DNA of 64,000 nt, taken from positions 53,844,046-53,908,045 of the forward strand of contig NC_088302.1 of assembly GCF_032854445.1 (NCBI RefSeq), given 5' to 3'. The position numbers and the translations under genes were made by a program. This DNA comes from Liolophura sinensis. Lineage: Eukaryota; Mollusca; Polyplacophora; Chitonida; Chitonidae. The notes beneath the pieces were generated by a model. That model had not been told where the DNA came from, did no database searches, and saw only the letters and a program-made list of their open reading frames with translations. Position 1 is the first letter of the stretch. Every line of letters starts with the position of its first letter. Of this stretch, positions 1-13,744 are shown piece by piece.

Positions 1-382
1 GCCATGTAGCAATCCACTGTGTATGTTAGGCTTCTCGATGCGTGCTTGGTATTATTACGCTGTGTGTTTGTCTGCAAACCGTTTTCTACATTTGCCACAA
101 CTGGGATTTAAATATCAATTAAGGTTATATAGTTAATGGGCCAAGACTCAAAATGTCATATGTTAGTACCACCCAGAGTGGCAAGATCTCCTTGCTATGT
201 CTAAGTTGGTACATGTCTTTAGTTCATGTTTTGATATAATAGCCCTCGCAGATGGGTAGCTTTGTATGAGTTTTATGATCCCTTAATATAAACATATTTA
301 TTGTTCAATGTGCTAAGTCGTGTATTGCCAACAGTCATACAATAACAGCGCTATTTGAATTCTACCTACGAATTTAAAAGAT
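1..382. other. Unassigned AT-rich sequence
   Basis: I see no coding exon, repeat array or RNA gene here. It is the left flank of a nested SINE pair. Confidence 0.5.
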
Positions 383-760
383 GAAGCTGTAACTTCCTCG
401 CTTGGGGTTCAGATTGAAGGGGATAGTGCAACGACTGGTTGACTCGTATCAGTATTACGTCTTACTTGCCGCCGGGCTGTGCCGTGTTTCCACCCACTAT
501 AATACTGGCTGCCGTCGTGAAATAAGTAAAATACTCTTGGGTACGGCGTAAAACACCAATCAAATAAAGAGATAAATAAAAAAATAAATACTTGACGTCG
601 GTAAGGCGTCTCAGTGAAGCAGCACTAGATTAAAGAGCGGCGGAAATCCGTCCTGCAACAAGGAGGCACATTATATGCACTCTAAGGATTCCTTCGTCGT
701 TATATGACTGAAAAGTTGTTAAGTACGACGTTAAACCTCAAGCACTTACTCACTCACTTT
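383..760 (+). mobile_element. SINE-B copy, 5'-truncated, split by a SINE-A fragment
   Basis: The body matches the reverse complement of the copy at 35801-36143, including GTGCAACGACTGG and GTTAAGTACGACGTTAAAC, and it ends in a CACT-type tail at 748-760. The tRNA-like head is missing, so this is a 5'-truncated retroposed copy. It is interrupted at 471-590 by a fragment of a different SINE family. The family is called SINE-B here; I cannot assign a database name. Confidence 0.75.
471..590 (+). mobile_element. SINE-A 3' fragment nested in SINE-B
   Basis: This is the 3' half of the family whose full-length copy is at 42045-42319. It shares CCACTATAATACTGG-type sequence, GTACGGCGTAAAACACC and the A/T-rich tail. 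It interrupts SINE-B sequence, with ACTTG present on both sides (465-469 and 590-594) as a possible short target duplication. Confidence 0.75.
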
Positions 761-3136
761 CAAACATAATGGCTGATTTGTAAATTCAAGATTGCATTTT
801 AGCCCTATCCGGGTTGGGAGAGGGGTGGGCTACAGGGACCAGAAGGACTGCATCAGCAGTTTTCTTTGCTGCCACAAAATGACAGAAGGCATAAATGTTT
901 TGTAACATTTTAGGGCATTCTAGCATGGTTGTGTTAACAATTAACAGTTGACTTCTGGTCCAAATATCCAAATGGTAAATTCCAAATGGCACTCACTAGG
1001 GGTCTTTTCATGATTCCAAATACCAAAGAAAACAGCAAGACTTTTCATTATTTCAGAGGGACATTCACACTCTCATTCAGGGGATGCCAAGGCTGTTTAA
1101 TCAGCATCTTGCTCCTTAATTTGGTGTCTTTATTGCATGGTGGCTTTAATTACGGAGCCTTAGGTGTTTGAAGTGATTGATTCATTGTGCGATCAAGCTG
1201 TCTGGAGAAAGGAGAAGATATCTCTTCTCTTCCACAGAACAAAGTAAAGTGATTCATCCAACTCACTCTGAAACATTACTGTTTGTGGACGTTTGACCTT
1301 GAAGTTAAATGTGTCAAGCGTTTGATTTAGAAGGGAACATTCCTTATAAGAAGAGTTTTTCATTGTACGTTTTCATTAACTCCCATAGTCTGTTTGTGGT
1401 GATTATGGATTAACGCTGGTATTTCTTGAGGAAGACTCCTGTTTTGTGCAATCTAGAGCTTCTAATGCACGATTGCAGCATCGAGATCCATCTTGTGTAG
1501 GGCAAAACGTCAAGTTTTGGGATTACTGTTCTAAGTCTGCTCTCTGCTGCCATCTGCACCAAGCTAAGCAAACTGGATAGGAGACTCGTTCTGGTTTCGT
1601 TCATTAGAGAACAACTGCATCTGCATGATAATCCTTGAAACATCTTTGTATGTTTTACTACTGGGAGAGATTACGTGCACAATTTCATCTCTAAAGAGCG
1701 AATATCTTGAGATCTATAAAACAACGTTTTCGGTGGTATGCTCTGGAAATAGTTGATGTATCCCTACAAAATCTACCGGTAATGGTTACAGGTTAATCAC
1801 AAGCACCTTTAGATAGTACAATCAGTTTTTTGTAATAGTGAAGATGTTACTGAACCAGCAATCACGCTACTTTTTTTGAATTTGGCTGTGTTCAAATCCT
1901 TTTGTCTGATGTGCATCGCTCGTTGTAGAATCTTTCGCGAACCTAGTCTTCTCGAGATATCCAGGTTCAGAGCCATCATCAAAACAATGAATGATGCCTG
2001 CCTGCTCCATTTGCAAAGTGGTGTCTTCATCAACGAATGATATATCCATTAAGAAATAATCTGCTTTAGGGTCTATTGAGTTAATATATTTATGGCTCAT
2101 AGTACCGGACATTTAAATCACAGGTAAGGAAATGGCACGAACGTTTACTTACCTGAGCTTATCTACCTTAACTCATCGTAATAATGGGTGTAAATAAAAG
2201 AAGTGCACAGCTGGGCATATAAACTAGTAATAAACTGTTATCAACCTAGCTGAAAACCTTGCAAATCTTACATGAAAATTGTACAGCCCAGCTGAATATT
2301 CAGCTAATAGCGTACATGAAATACAGACAAAATATGGCCCGCTATATTTTTTTGCTTCAAAAACAGTGCAAACCACCCTTTTAAATTGGTTTTATTATAT
2401 TATTAACTGAGAGCCCACCATATATATACGTTTCTCTTGCTTTTTGTAATCTACGCAATGCCTCATAAGGTAATTTTTCACTTTATTAAAATGTGTCATA
2501 GAGCTACCATTGCAGAAAGGCTATCATGTCTTAATTTACTTCTACTGACCCTATAAACATGTTAGTACCAATTAGGTTTGGCCACCTCAGGTGGTACCAA
2601 TATCATGTCTTGTCCATGGACTAATAACACAATAACTGTACTTTATGTATTGGTTATACCACAAAGCTGTGTTGTACTTCCGAGAAATGTCAGCTGGGCA
2701 GCGTTCGAATTCAATCAAACTCCCCAATCAACCACATTTCATTTATACCTTGAGTAGCGTAGCTTTATATTCAAAGAATATGTAAAATCGAACAATTGCA
2801 CTTGATATTATGTTGTGTTATGTTGTGCTTCCATCTGTATTGGGTTCGGTATTTCGATGCATTCAAAACTATTGGGGTTGAGAAATTCTGGAAAACCCTT
2901 GTGCAAACCAACGCTCCCTATCAGGTATCTGGGCAGCCTCCTGACGCAAGGCTGCAGTCATCCAAACCAAAGAGAAACACATATGACTGGAAGATGCCAA
3001 AACTGGCAAAGACTACTGGTTGGCACTGATACAGCCTCTTTACGACTCCGCTAGCAAGGTCCTCTGTGTACACGATTCCTAATAATTTCCATACACTGTA
3101 CTTCGTAATGCCAGTATACTGTGTTCACCGATTAAA
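761..3136. other. Unassigned sequence
   Basis: No gene is recognised. On the minus strand, two overlapping short open frames (2112-1867 and 2033-1809) and a further one at 1643-1410 give acidic, protein-like text, but no family, splice consensus or start context supports them. They could be decayed coding sequence or chance. Confidence 0.4.
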
Positions 3137-3226
3137 TACATGCTGTGTTGCATTGTGTCAATATATTAAGCTAAGTTGTGTCAAAATACTATGCTGTATT
3201 ATGTCAATATATTAAGCTAAGTTGTG
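3137..3226. repeat. Tandem duplication, about 47-bp unit, 2 copies
   Basis: The motif AATATATTAAGCTAAGTTG occurs twice, about 47 bp apart, each followed by TGTCAA. Confidence 0.7.
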
Positions 3227-3304
3227 TCAACCGACGCTGCAGTTTTGTGTTTAGACTTACCCTGTTGTCGTGAGTGTATCTATGTATATATGTAAACGTT
3301 GTTG

Positions 3305-3979
3305 TACTGTTAATGTAAACGCTGTTTACATCCTGCTCAGTGTCTGTCCATCCCTCATGGTGTTGTACTGTTAAAGTGAACTCTGTTTACATCCTTCCTG
3401 CCCAGTGTCTGTCCAGCCCTCATGGTGTTGTACTGTTAATGTGAACGCTGTTTACACCCTGCCCAGTGTCTGTTCATCCCTCATGGCGTTGTGCTGTTCA
3501 TGTGAACGCTGTTTACATCCTGCCCAGTGTCTCTTCATCTCTCATGGCGTTGTCCTGTTAAAGTGAGCGCTGTTTACATCCTGCCCAGTGTCTGTCTATC
3601 ATTCATGGCGTGGTACTGTTCATGTGAACGTTGTTTACATCCTCTCCAGTGTCTGTCCATCCCTCATGGCGTTGTACTGTTAATGTGAACGTTGTTTACA
3701 TCCTGCCCAGTGTCTGTCTATCATTCATGGCGTGGTACTGTTCATGTGAACGTTGTTTACATCCTCTCCAGTGTCTGTCCATCCCTCATGGCGTTGTACT
3801 GTTAATGTGAACGTTGTTTACATCCTGCCCAGTGTCTGTCCATCCCTCATGGTGTTGTACTGTTAATGTGAACGTTGTTTACATCCTGCCCAGTGTCTGT
3901 CCATCCCTCATGGTGTTGTACTGTTAATGTGAACGTTGTTTACATCCTGCCCAGTGTCTGTCCATCCCTCATGGTGTTT
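3305..3979. repeat. 61-bp minisatellite, 11 copies
   Basis: Eleven head-to-tail units begin TACTGTTAATGTGAACG and contain GTTTACATCCTGCCCAGTG and CATCCCTCATGG. Copies 5-6 and 7-8 form a near-identical 122-bp dimer (variants CTATCATTCATGGCGTGG, then ATCCTCTCCAG), showing a recent two-unit duplication. The last three copies are almost identical. Confidence 0.92.
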
Positions 3980-6900
3980 TAGGTATGGTATATTCTTTCT
4001 TGGCAGAAGCCTTAAACACTAACTAATTCGACAGCGTGAAATTGGATTTTGCTATGATGGATGGCGTCTTGATAAAACATCGGCGAGAACGTGAGTCTGC
4101 GTTATCTCTGTCACAGACCGCCCAAAATAAAAAATCTTAAAGCAGGTCAGCGTTACTTACAGATCGAGAGAACACCAACGAATGCCTCCATCTCTTTCTA
4201 TTGCCAGTATATATATCCTTGAATCTATCATTTTTGCGATTGATAGACTGATTTTCTGATTGAATGATTACATGGTATATTCTGGATAATTTTGGCTGGA
4301 CAAGACGGAATATTCTTTGATCGATGGGTGAAATAGGTGTCTAAATTAGTTTGTCTAATTCAATTCATTCTAATGGATTATTTAGTTAGTGAAATGGTAA
4401 TTATCCTCATCTGATTTCCGTGATCGGTGGAAACGTCCGCTGGTAGATTTTTTTCTTATTTTCGGTTTTTTATATTGATCGGTAGATTTTTTATCCGGAT
4501 GAAACCAATGGCCACTGTATATTCCATCTAAATCCTTTGGAAGTTTGTAATAGACTGCTGAGAAACATCGACCGCCTGCATTATCTGATGTTTCTGGACA
4601 TATTCCACGAAGAGTTTCCAATCATTTAGCTCGCCAAAGAGCCACCTTCTTCATACGAGCTGCCAAGAAAGAATGTCTGTATTCCCAGCTCAGTATGTGT
4701 GGCTAAATGTATATAACAGGTGCTGAGGTTATTGGGTAGATCAACTCGCTCCACACCGCGTTGTATTGTTTAGTGTAGGTCCACTAAAGACGGGGCGCCG
4801 AGTGAAGACATCATCCCGGTGAGTCAGGCCTGACCTTTACGTACTCCCGCAAAACAATAAAAACAATAACGGCTGCAAAGGCGTCACCAAGTGAACCCGG
4901 TTACGAGGAAAACTGGGAATAGCTCAAGGTAGCGGCCATGCAGCAAGCTGAAGGAGCAGCAAATGGAATCAGCGAATGGGGGAGCCTTGAGGTTAATGAG
5001 AAGTTAGGCGGTAAATATCGGTCAAATTTTGCCATTTCCTCCAGTCTAATTGATGGCCATCCCCCCTTCCTACCCCCCCTCCACCACCACTTCCTCAACT
5101 TAATCTTTCTCCCCATATTTCTATACATCTGCCTCTCTATACCAACACTACAACGGAGCAACAGCAAAGCATGGACTCTTAATTTCTGTATTCACTGATT
5201 GATGGTAAGTTCGGTAAGCATATATAAATCTCACAGTGCAGTATAAGCAATGTACACGTGTTATTTATGTTACGTAACAGAGTACCGAAAGTCGGGTGTG
5301 GAGAATCGCCCAGGCTCATAACTATCGTCTTATATAACGTAATTACGCAAGTTGTCTCGCATAACACGGGGATTCGCCAGACAGAAAATATGTTGGCTTA
5401 CATTAATCTTCTGGAGTAAATTTTTAGAAAGACTGTGTTCATGATCAGCACATGGTTATGTTATTAACACGGCATAGCCACGTCATAGCAGAAAACTCAG
5501 TCCTAATTACGACACAGCCAAGAGATAATCAGCAGATGATGAGTTACAGCCGCACGACATAACCGGGCCATCAAAGTCATAATCACTACATGTTCGTACA
5601 AAAAACAATATTTTTTTAACAGAGAAATATATCCTCATACAAGATTCGTGTTAACAACCCTTATTTTGGAGTCTTCGAAAGGAAATCTTTTGCCAACTTT
5701 TTTTTTGGCCTTGAGGCCAACTTAAATATGATTTATTTATTATTTGGATGGATATTTGTTTTATTTATCTGTTCATTTAGCTGCTGTTTATGTCTCGGTG
5801 AAAATTTTGTTTCATTTATACATTTAAGTTTATTTTTAGAAAAAGCCGTACATTTTTGTAACTGACATATAGATCCCGTCAATTACGTAAGCGACTTTCT
5901 GGTGCGAAAGATTGGTAAAACATACAAGAGTTGAATTGGTGGCCGTGGTTTCATGTCAAACATGATCTCCTCCTGTATTTCTTTCTTTCTCCCTCTCTCT
6001 CCTCCTCATAGTATCTCTCTCTCGGCTATTCACTGACATTTGCCACAGCTGAGCTCTGGTTGCCTGGGACATACAGGTGCAGGCATGTACAAGTCATAGT
6101 CAGTTATTCCACGGGCGCATGCGCCAAGCAGAGACCAAGCCGGTGCTGTAAGCTGAGGTTTATTAAAAGCGGAGTTTGTATTGATAATCCATCTTATCAT
6201 ACCCATTGATTGTACGTTTAACAATAGGCCTATGGTAAACAGCTGGTCCCACATAGTTGGTTACCGTAAATAATACAGGTTAGCAGCTGACATTCGGACA
6301 CATATAGTCGTTAATACGCACACCTTTGTGGAAAGACTCAGCGTTAATAACGTCACAATGCGCTTATACAGAATGCATATATTGCGTATCAGTTCTACTT
6401 AGACTAATTCAGGAATGAAACTTTATTACACCATTGTGTAAGCAGAAAATATTGACAATGTTTGGGAGTGGATTCACATAAATTTATTAAAAATTTGAAG
6501 TAAAATCTTTCAACAGTCACCTATTATTAGTTATTTTTAGGATGCTGCTTGATATTAATGCTAAACAGTGATTTCAACTGAACCGTAGTAAAGCCAAATC
6601 CTCAGTGTAATCATGCCTTTGTGGATTCTCATGATTTCTTCCGAAATAAAATCAATGGCCGAAATGTTTTAAAAATATATAAAACAACAGCAACAACAAC
6701 AACCTACCTAAAATGGTAAAGATACACATCAGTAAGGTAAAGATACACATGGCAGTAACTTGCAAGGGAGCAAAAATATTCAATATTGAACTGTCACTTA
6801 ATTGATTTTCTTCCAAGAAAGAAGTTAAAGCTATGACCGAGGGACGAAATGAACGATGGTGAGTTTCACGTATGCAAATGAGCATTTCCGCCTTACTATT

Positions 6901-7053
6901 TTTTCACTGACATTTGATCATGTATATAAACACATGTATACAAAAGCCTGTGTGGTTGTTTTTTGATGAATCAAGATGAAACTGATCTGCATTTTTGCAA
7001 CCTGGTGCCAATCTATCCCTGTAAGTGGTAAACTCAAATAAACTATATTAAGT
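3980..7053. other. Unassigned sequence
   Basis: No exon, RNA gene or array is recognised. A short CAA run lies at about 6686-6702. Small open frames on both strands around 4.4-5.2 kb overlap one another and show no family resemblance. Confidence 0.4.
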
Positions 7054-7252
7054 CACTAGACAAAGCATTGCTTATGGATTTACAACTTCTTGGTTTATTG
7101 TCACGACGTTTCGATGCAGATACTATCATCGTTATCAAGCGTGGTATCATCGTTCTCATCGTTGCACTTGATAACGATGCTAGTATCTGCATTGAAACGT
7201 AGTGACAATAAACCAAGAAGTTGTAAATCCATAAGCAATGCCTTGTCTAGTG
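7054..7252. mobile_element. Foldback element: 86-bp inverted repeats around a 27-bp loop
   Basis: The left arm 7054-7139 is matched by the reverse complement of the right arm 7167-7252 with few mismatches. The outer ends read CACTAGACAA and TTGTCTAGTG; the inner ends read CGTTATCAAG and CTTGATAACG. The sequence ATATTAAGTCA occurs just left (7045-7055) and again at about 7293, so flanking sequence may belong to the element. It could be a foldback/MITE DNA transposon or a hairpin RNA source; no transposase is present. Confidence 0.85.
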
Positions 7253-8689
7253 TACTTCCGTGCCAACTTCTAAATGGCACTAAAACAAGTTATATTAAGT
7301 CAATAGGCCGAAGGCTTAACATGATAGGGGGTCGGTGGGAGTAAGAGTAAGGCATCTCTTTCCACTAAATAGTCCGCTGAACAAATGTGGTGTCTGGATA
7401 TTAAATTTTCCTCACCATAATGTCATTGAGATTCCATGCTTTAGCGTTAACATTAAGTCAGAATGGAGAACCGTCATGTTCAAATGTTATATAACTGGGT
7501 TATACATGATGTGAGATCACATATTACAAACTTTCGTCATTACTTACGTTTCGCTAGATGTCCTATTTAGATGTACACGTTTGTGAAAATGACTAATATA
7601 TATGATGATATAGATATTACCAGTAATGCGGAGAGATATGCATATAGCAATTAGTGCGATTAAGACTTTGATAATCTGCCAAATCGCTTTTATAAGCGCT
7701 CTATTTTAGATGAGATTGGTTTGTCCAGCCTTGGCATATATAGCTACCGAATGTATGTCTGCTGTTCATAATGCTAGTATTAATACTCAGTATGGTCGTA
7801 AGTTACGCAGTCAGTGGCTTTACTGTCACTAGATATAAACAGTTGGCTTGGAGATTTAAAAATAGGTCACTATAAATCGTTACCTACATAAAGCAGCCAT
7901 TAATTAAGACGAGAAGATGTCGGTTGATTTAACAAAGAACTCATTATAAACTTTATATTAATGGACTTGTCGATAATCCATTGATCTGTCATACATAATT
8001 AGTCTATTTGGATACAAATTCGTGCCAGAACATCGGTGAATTTCTTTACTTTTTATACATATACAAAAATGAAGTGAACTGTGCCCTCCGACTTTCCAAA
8101 CGAAGATGTCTGTAAACAGAAGAAACCTCATCGGGAAGTTTAATACAAGTCAAATCAAAAACCCTGTTCACTTCCTTGAGCAACCAATGCAACATTGTCA
8201 ATCTGGCGTCAGCGGCTAGACCTTGTAGTCCCGGGAATGATGAAAAAATGATGCACAAGAAAGAAAGTATAGGGCATTAGTACAAGCAAAGCTCAGCATG
8301 ACAAAAATCATTAAAGCCAGAAAATGGGAAACTCCCGATTCCTATATTTATTTTTGTTTCCAGCACGTACACGTTCACATATCAAAGTACCAGTACGGTA
8401 TGGGTTAATTAATAAAACACAGCTGGGCTGAAAGTAAATACATCGGTTCGGTGGCCATCGGGTTTTATGTATCCAATCTTTTTATATATTCACAGATCGG
8501 TTATTTCACAGAAACCCTTAAACTCAGGTTGTACCGAACTCTTATTAAATTCATGCATTCGCCCCACAGGCATTCGCCGCTAGATCGACATGAAAATATT
8601 AACATAGAGAATGAGATTGTACTGCGCACTATATTGGCAGAGTGAGGGGGAAACTACTTTAAATTACTCAGAGAGAATATGTTACATTA
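7253..8689. other. Unassigned AT-rich sequence
   Basis: Nothing coding is recognised. Short open frames (for example 8258-8046 on minus) have no recognisable family. Confidence 0.4.
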
Positions 8690-9660
8690 ACAGAATTGCA
8701 TACATTGCAGCATTAGTGACAGAAAATAAGGTGTTACTTAGGATTACTGAGACAGAGAATAACCTTCAACTTTGTACTGGTGGCACAGAATAAGGCACCA
8801 GATGACACTACTGTCACAGAACAAGACACTGCATAAATTGCAGCATTAGTGACAGAAAATAAGGTGTTACTTAGGATTATTGAGACAGAGAATAACCTTC
8901 AACTTTGTATTGGTGGCACAGAATAAGACACCAGATGGCACTACTGTCACAGAACATGACACTGTATAAATTGCAGCATTAGTGACAGATAATAAGGTGT
9001 TACTTAGGATTACTGAGACAGAGAATAACCTTCAACTTTGTACTGGTGGCACAGAATAAGACACCGGATGGCACTACTGTCACAGAACATGACACTGCAT
9101 AAATTGCAGCTTTAGTGACAGAAAATAAGGTGTTACTTAGGATTACTGAGACAGAGAATAACCTTCAACTTTGTACTGGTGGCACAGAATAAGACACCAG
9201 ATGGCACTACTGTCATAGAACAAGACACTATATACATTGCAGCATTAGTGACAGAAAATAAGGTGTTACTTAGGATTACTGAGACAGAGAATAACCTTCA
9301 ACTTTGTACTGGTGGCACAGAATAAGGCACCAGATGACACTACTGTCACAGAACAAGACACTGCATAAATTGCAGCATTAGTGACAGAAAATAAGGTGTT
9401 ACTTAGGATTATTGAGACAGAGAATAACCTTCAACTTTGTATTGGTGGCACAGAATAAGACACCAAATGGCACTACTGTCACAGAACATGACACTGCATA
9501 CATTGCAGCATTATTGACAGAAAATAAGGTGTTACTTAGCATTATTGACAGAAAATAAGGTGTTACTTAGCATTAGTGACAGAGAGAGTAATGTGACACT
9601 CGATGTTGGTGGCACAGAATAAGACACCAGCTGGCACTACTGTCACAGAATAAGACGCCA
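8690..9660. repeat. 133-bp minisatellite, about 7 copies
   Basis: Units share GCAGCATTAGTGACAGAAAA, GTGTTACTTAGGATTACTG and ACCTTCAACTTTGTACTGG. The CATTAGTGACAG landmark recurs at 8711, 8844, 8977 and onward every 133 bp. Near 9510-9580 a 35-bp sub-unit is itself duplicated. Less regular relatives of the same ACAGAATAAGA motif extend to about 9910. Confidence 0.9.
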
Positions 9661-10574
9661 TGTGGCATGACTGCACGTTGCAGAAGGTAAGTTAAGCCAC
9701 TTTACACAACTGTTCTACATAGTAAGTTGCTATTACTATCAGTAATGACGAATAACGAGATGCTAATTGGCATCGCTGATTCAGATAATAAAGGGCTTCT
9801 TGGTATTACCGTCAGAGACAATATGGTGGTACCTGGCGTTACTGACACAAAGAATAAGATGCTTCTTTTCATTACAGTCACTGAATTAAACTCTACATGG
9901 CATTACTGACACAGATATTGCCCTGGAGCCGAGCATTGGCAGCCAGAAGGGACAGCCTCTGTGACAATGTGATTTTAATTAGGCTGATGGTAACCTAAAC
10001 CGTCACATCATTATACTTGACCGGCGGCTGCCAAGACACACAGGGCTCCTGTCGAGAAGGGAGATAACAAAGATTACACCTATGACGTCATTATAAAGGG
10101 TATGCCGTGACTTAATGTTGGGAGCCGACTCAACCTTTGTGATCACAGAATACCGTGAATTTTGATAGAGAGCGCTTGGAGGTTGGGGAGCGGAGTTTCT
10201 CAATCGATCTCATCGCACAGAGATTACGTTGTGGAAAGGCTTTCTTCATCTCACTCGATCTCGGCTCAAGCGAGGAGAAATCGTTCTGAGTATTGGAGAC
10301 GACAAATGAACGGTTTGGCCAAAATGATTTTTCTTTTCTCGGTCCGTTGAGAGTTGCGGTCTTTGACGTCACCGGCCCTTACCACCCAGCACGGCCGCCC
10401 CAGACGTCTACATCCAGGCTAAGCCGTAACTGCAGAGAATAATCCCTTCTCAGGTCACATGGATCTTACGAAATATTAAAAAAAAACGTTTGCTGCTGGA
10501 CGCCCCGTCTTAGTTCTTCAAAAATAACTGTTCCATGTATAGAGTTTGTCTGAGTTCTGAAGGGAGTGTTACCT
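9661..10574. other. Degenerate repeat edge, then unassigned sequence
   Basis: 9661-9910 holds eroded relatives of the adjoining array (ATTACTGACAC and AGAATAAGATGC motifs). The rest is unique with no recognised gene. Confidence 0.45.
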
Positions 10575-11200
10575 AAGAATATTTCTTGAATGCTCTCATA
10601 CCTGACGGCCCTGACCGTCTCACTTCGACCCCTGTCTTACCGGGCAGTCTTGATCGCCTCCATTCGATCCCTCTCTTAAAAGGCGGACCTCACTTCGATC
10701 CCTGGTTTACCGTCTCTCTTTGACCCATCTCTTACGGGGCGGTCATCACCGCCTCACTTTGATCCCTTTCTTACCAGACAGCCCTCACCGCTTCACTTTG
10801 ATCCCTCTCTTACCGGACGGTCCTCACCCGTTAATCCGCACAGCTTCACTTTGACCCCTGTCCCCTTCGCCTGACATTGATCCCTGTCTTACCGGACATT
10901 CTTTACCATCTCACTTCGATCCCCGGACGGTCCTTACCCTTACTTTGATCCCTGCCTCACCGCCTCACTTTGATCTCTGTCTTACCTGACGTTGCTCAGT
11001 CAACAGTCTTCACCGCCTCACTTTGATCCCTATCTTACGGGAAGGTGCTCAACCGACAATCCTCAGTCACCATTGATCCCTGTCTTACCGGACGGTTCTC
11101 ATCGCCCCACTTTTGATCCCTGTCTCACGGAAAGGTGCTCACCCAACAGTCCTCGCCGCCTAACTTTGATCCTCGGGACGGTGCTTACCCGACAATCTTT
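10575..11200. repeat. Degenerate minisatellite, about 38-bp unit
   Basis: Variable spacing of CTCACTTTGATCCCTGTC, TTACCGGACGGTCCTCACC and similar words repeats throughout. Copies are strongly diverged with many indels, so this is an old array, richer in C than its surroundings. Confidence 0.85.
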
Positions 11201-13744
11201 GATCGCTGTCTGCAGAAGTTCAAAAAAATGTAGAGTACATTAAAAGATGCTCTTAGAATTGGTTAACTCTTGGCAGAGGTACAATCATAGATACCGTTCG
11301 TATCACTACCTGCGTCAGCCTCCCGATATTTGACAGCTTCTGGGATGTGCTCTGGTAATGATCAGCGTAACATAGCTGGAAACACAGTATTTATAGAGGC
11401 TCAGCTTCCCAAAATACACTTGTGATGTAACAAATTTGACAGATGCAGTAAATATTATATTACTACATGGAATCTCATCGTAATGCATTTGCGTGTAATA
11501 AAATTAAGGTAAATATTGGATGTGGAATCCATCGAAATGCGTGACTGCACGGTGAGAGACTAGGGTCCCTGGAGATGAATGTGTAACGGGGAAACTACAT
11601 CGGTGGTACGTATGGTTACTTGGCTGACCACCCCACAGGCACAAAGATATTCGTGGTCATTTTGACTGGTCAGTTTGGTATATAGCTCTGTACTGCAGAC
11701 AAATTGTCTCTTACTCACCAACAAAAGTTGTTGAAAATATTTTCCTAATGCGTCATTTCGCCTCATCAACGAACAGTATGCGCTATATGCGTTGAAAATA
11801 TGCGTTGTGAAAGTTATGGGCTAATGCGAGCAGATCTGTTTCTACCACCTATGATCCATTCTGCCTCCGCTATTGTGCTAATGGATTATCACTGTTGCCA
11901 ATTCGTGTCTCAGATGAAGTATTTCACTTACATGAAACCATAGTGGCTGGTGAGTTTCTTAGCATAATACAACACTAATAAATTTTATTCTATCTCTTGT
12001 AGCTATTTAATCTCAAAATAGTATCGTTTTTTGGTTCGATGAAGTAGTGTAATAAAAGACAATGTAGTCTATTCGCTAAGTGTAAGCTTTTTTACTGAAT
12101 GGACTTTGTTCTAAGCCATGAGTTGCAGCTGTAGAAAGACGGATTTCTCCTCTCGACTATTGTCCACCCTGCTATATTTTTTTGAATAATTGCTATGATT
12201 ATGGTAATAAAGCGTTGGTCTTGAAATTAAGCTCAAAACATTAAAAATTAGAAAAGGTTTTCTAATTCCATTGATTGTCGCTTAACACCATACTAGAGTA
12301 TGTTTAACAAACAAGATGGCGCCGTTGGCCGCTTCATGTCCCACGGCCGCGCATGCAGTGAGAGCGGGGAATGCACATCCAACATATCCATGTTAAGAAC
12401 ACATGTAAGTAATAACTTGAAATATATATGGTTAATGAACATTCCCTACATGTTGCTAACCATGGTGCAAATATTGGTATACATTTTTTACAAGACTTTT
12501 TAAAAAAAATTTACATGCACTGTAACAATTCTATTTTACAAATCATAAAAAATAATCAATAATACATACAGAGGCTATAAGTAAATAGGTGGGTATAAAA
12601 TGTAATTAATGGTTTTGCGTTAGAATCTGTTCTGTACCGAGTATATTGTATTTGTCGTTAGTGAGAATGTATCTGTCTTTAGTGAGAATGTATCTGTCTT
12701 TAGTGAGATTATAATCTTTTCCCAGTGGTTACTAGTATTCCTGAATTTAGCATTGAAGTCAGCTCGGTAACGTCAATAATCTCAATTCTCAACAGGAAGA
12801 AAAGAACCATTTCCATCAAATTTGTGGCCTCCAAGGTTCAAAGCCATTGCCTTCGCTATTGGGAGAACATGGAGTATATGGCACACCCACGTTTTCCCAC
12901 ACGTAATCTGCATGTGATTAAATCGATGAAAAAAGCTTCAGTTTAGTGGCGTCTTGACTATTTCAGTTGATTCCGCTTCTAACCGTTTTCTGTTAGCATT
13001 CATGAGCGTATTCGGTAACGAATTGCTGAAGCGCTTCCTGCCCCAGCCGACAGTTCACCACACAAGGCCATATTTATAGACGGCTCCGACTTATATTCTT
13101 TCATTTCTTGGAACCCCAGACAAACCTATGATCTCTTCTGCTACTCATCGTGTCGTCTGCACTATCCATCTTTATCACACCGATGTGGCTGTCTGTAGGA
13201 ATTCAAATGTATATATTGTACTAGCCCATCCCAAGCATAATGTTCATCTCCTGCTTGTGCGGGAATGATGAATACCTATGTTTGTTTGGTATTTCAAGAC
13301 TCAAGAATGCGTATTTGGTACAGTACTCATTTTTCTATTTTCTTGACGTTCATCTACTTTAGCAAAAACAAACTTACACAGAGTACATGTAAGTCACGAA
13401 TGAAAGCAGAGATGATTCACTCGTACGAACTTGTATTCAAAGTTTAAATAGGCGTGCAATATAGAAACGATAACTTTGAGGGTACTGAGCTCTCCACTAC
13501 TTTTTGAACGTTCAGACATATACCGACAACGTCTCCGTTTCCCCACACCTAAATAGTGGAGTTTTTATAGGTGAAATATTTTTGAGTACGTCGAAAAACA
13601 GCAATCATCATATGAATAAATAAATAAAGAAAACCAAAGACCTAAATACGTTTACTAAACGTTTTTCCACAACATACTCCCAGAATCGAAATGCTCTTAT
13701 CACTCATTAGTCTAATTTCGTGACTCTTCGTTAGACATATCCCC
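11201..13744. other. Unassigned sequence
   Basis: No gene recognised. A 22-bp motif (GAGAATGTATCTGTCTTTAG) is repeated about 2.5 times at 12660-12712. Confidence 0.4.

Noticed and set aside
1809-2112. Overlapping minus frames with acidic protein-like text
   Set aside because: No family, no matching splice sites, and adjoining sequence has stops in all frames. Possibly decayed coding DNA, but not supportable.
8690-9660. CRISPR-like regular repeats
   Set aside because: Units are contiguous 133-bp tandem repeats without unique spacers, in a eukaryotic context.
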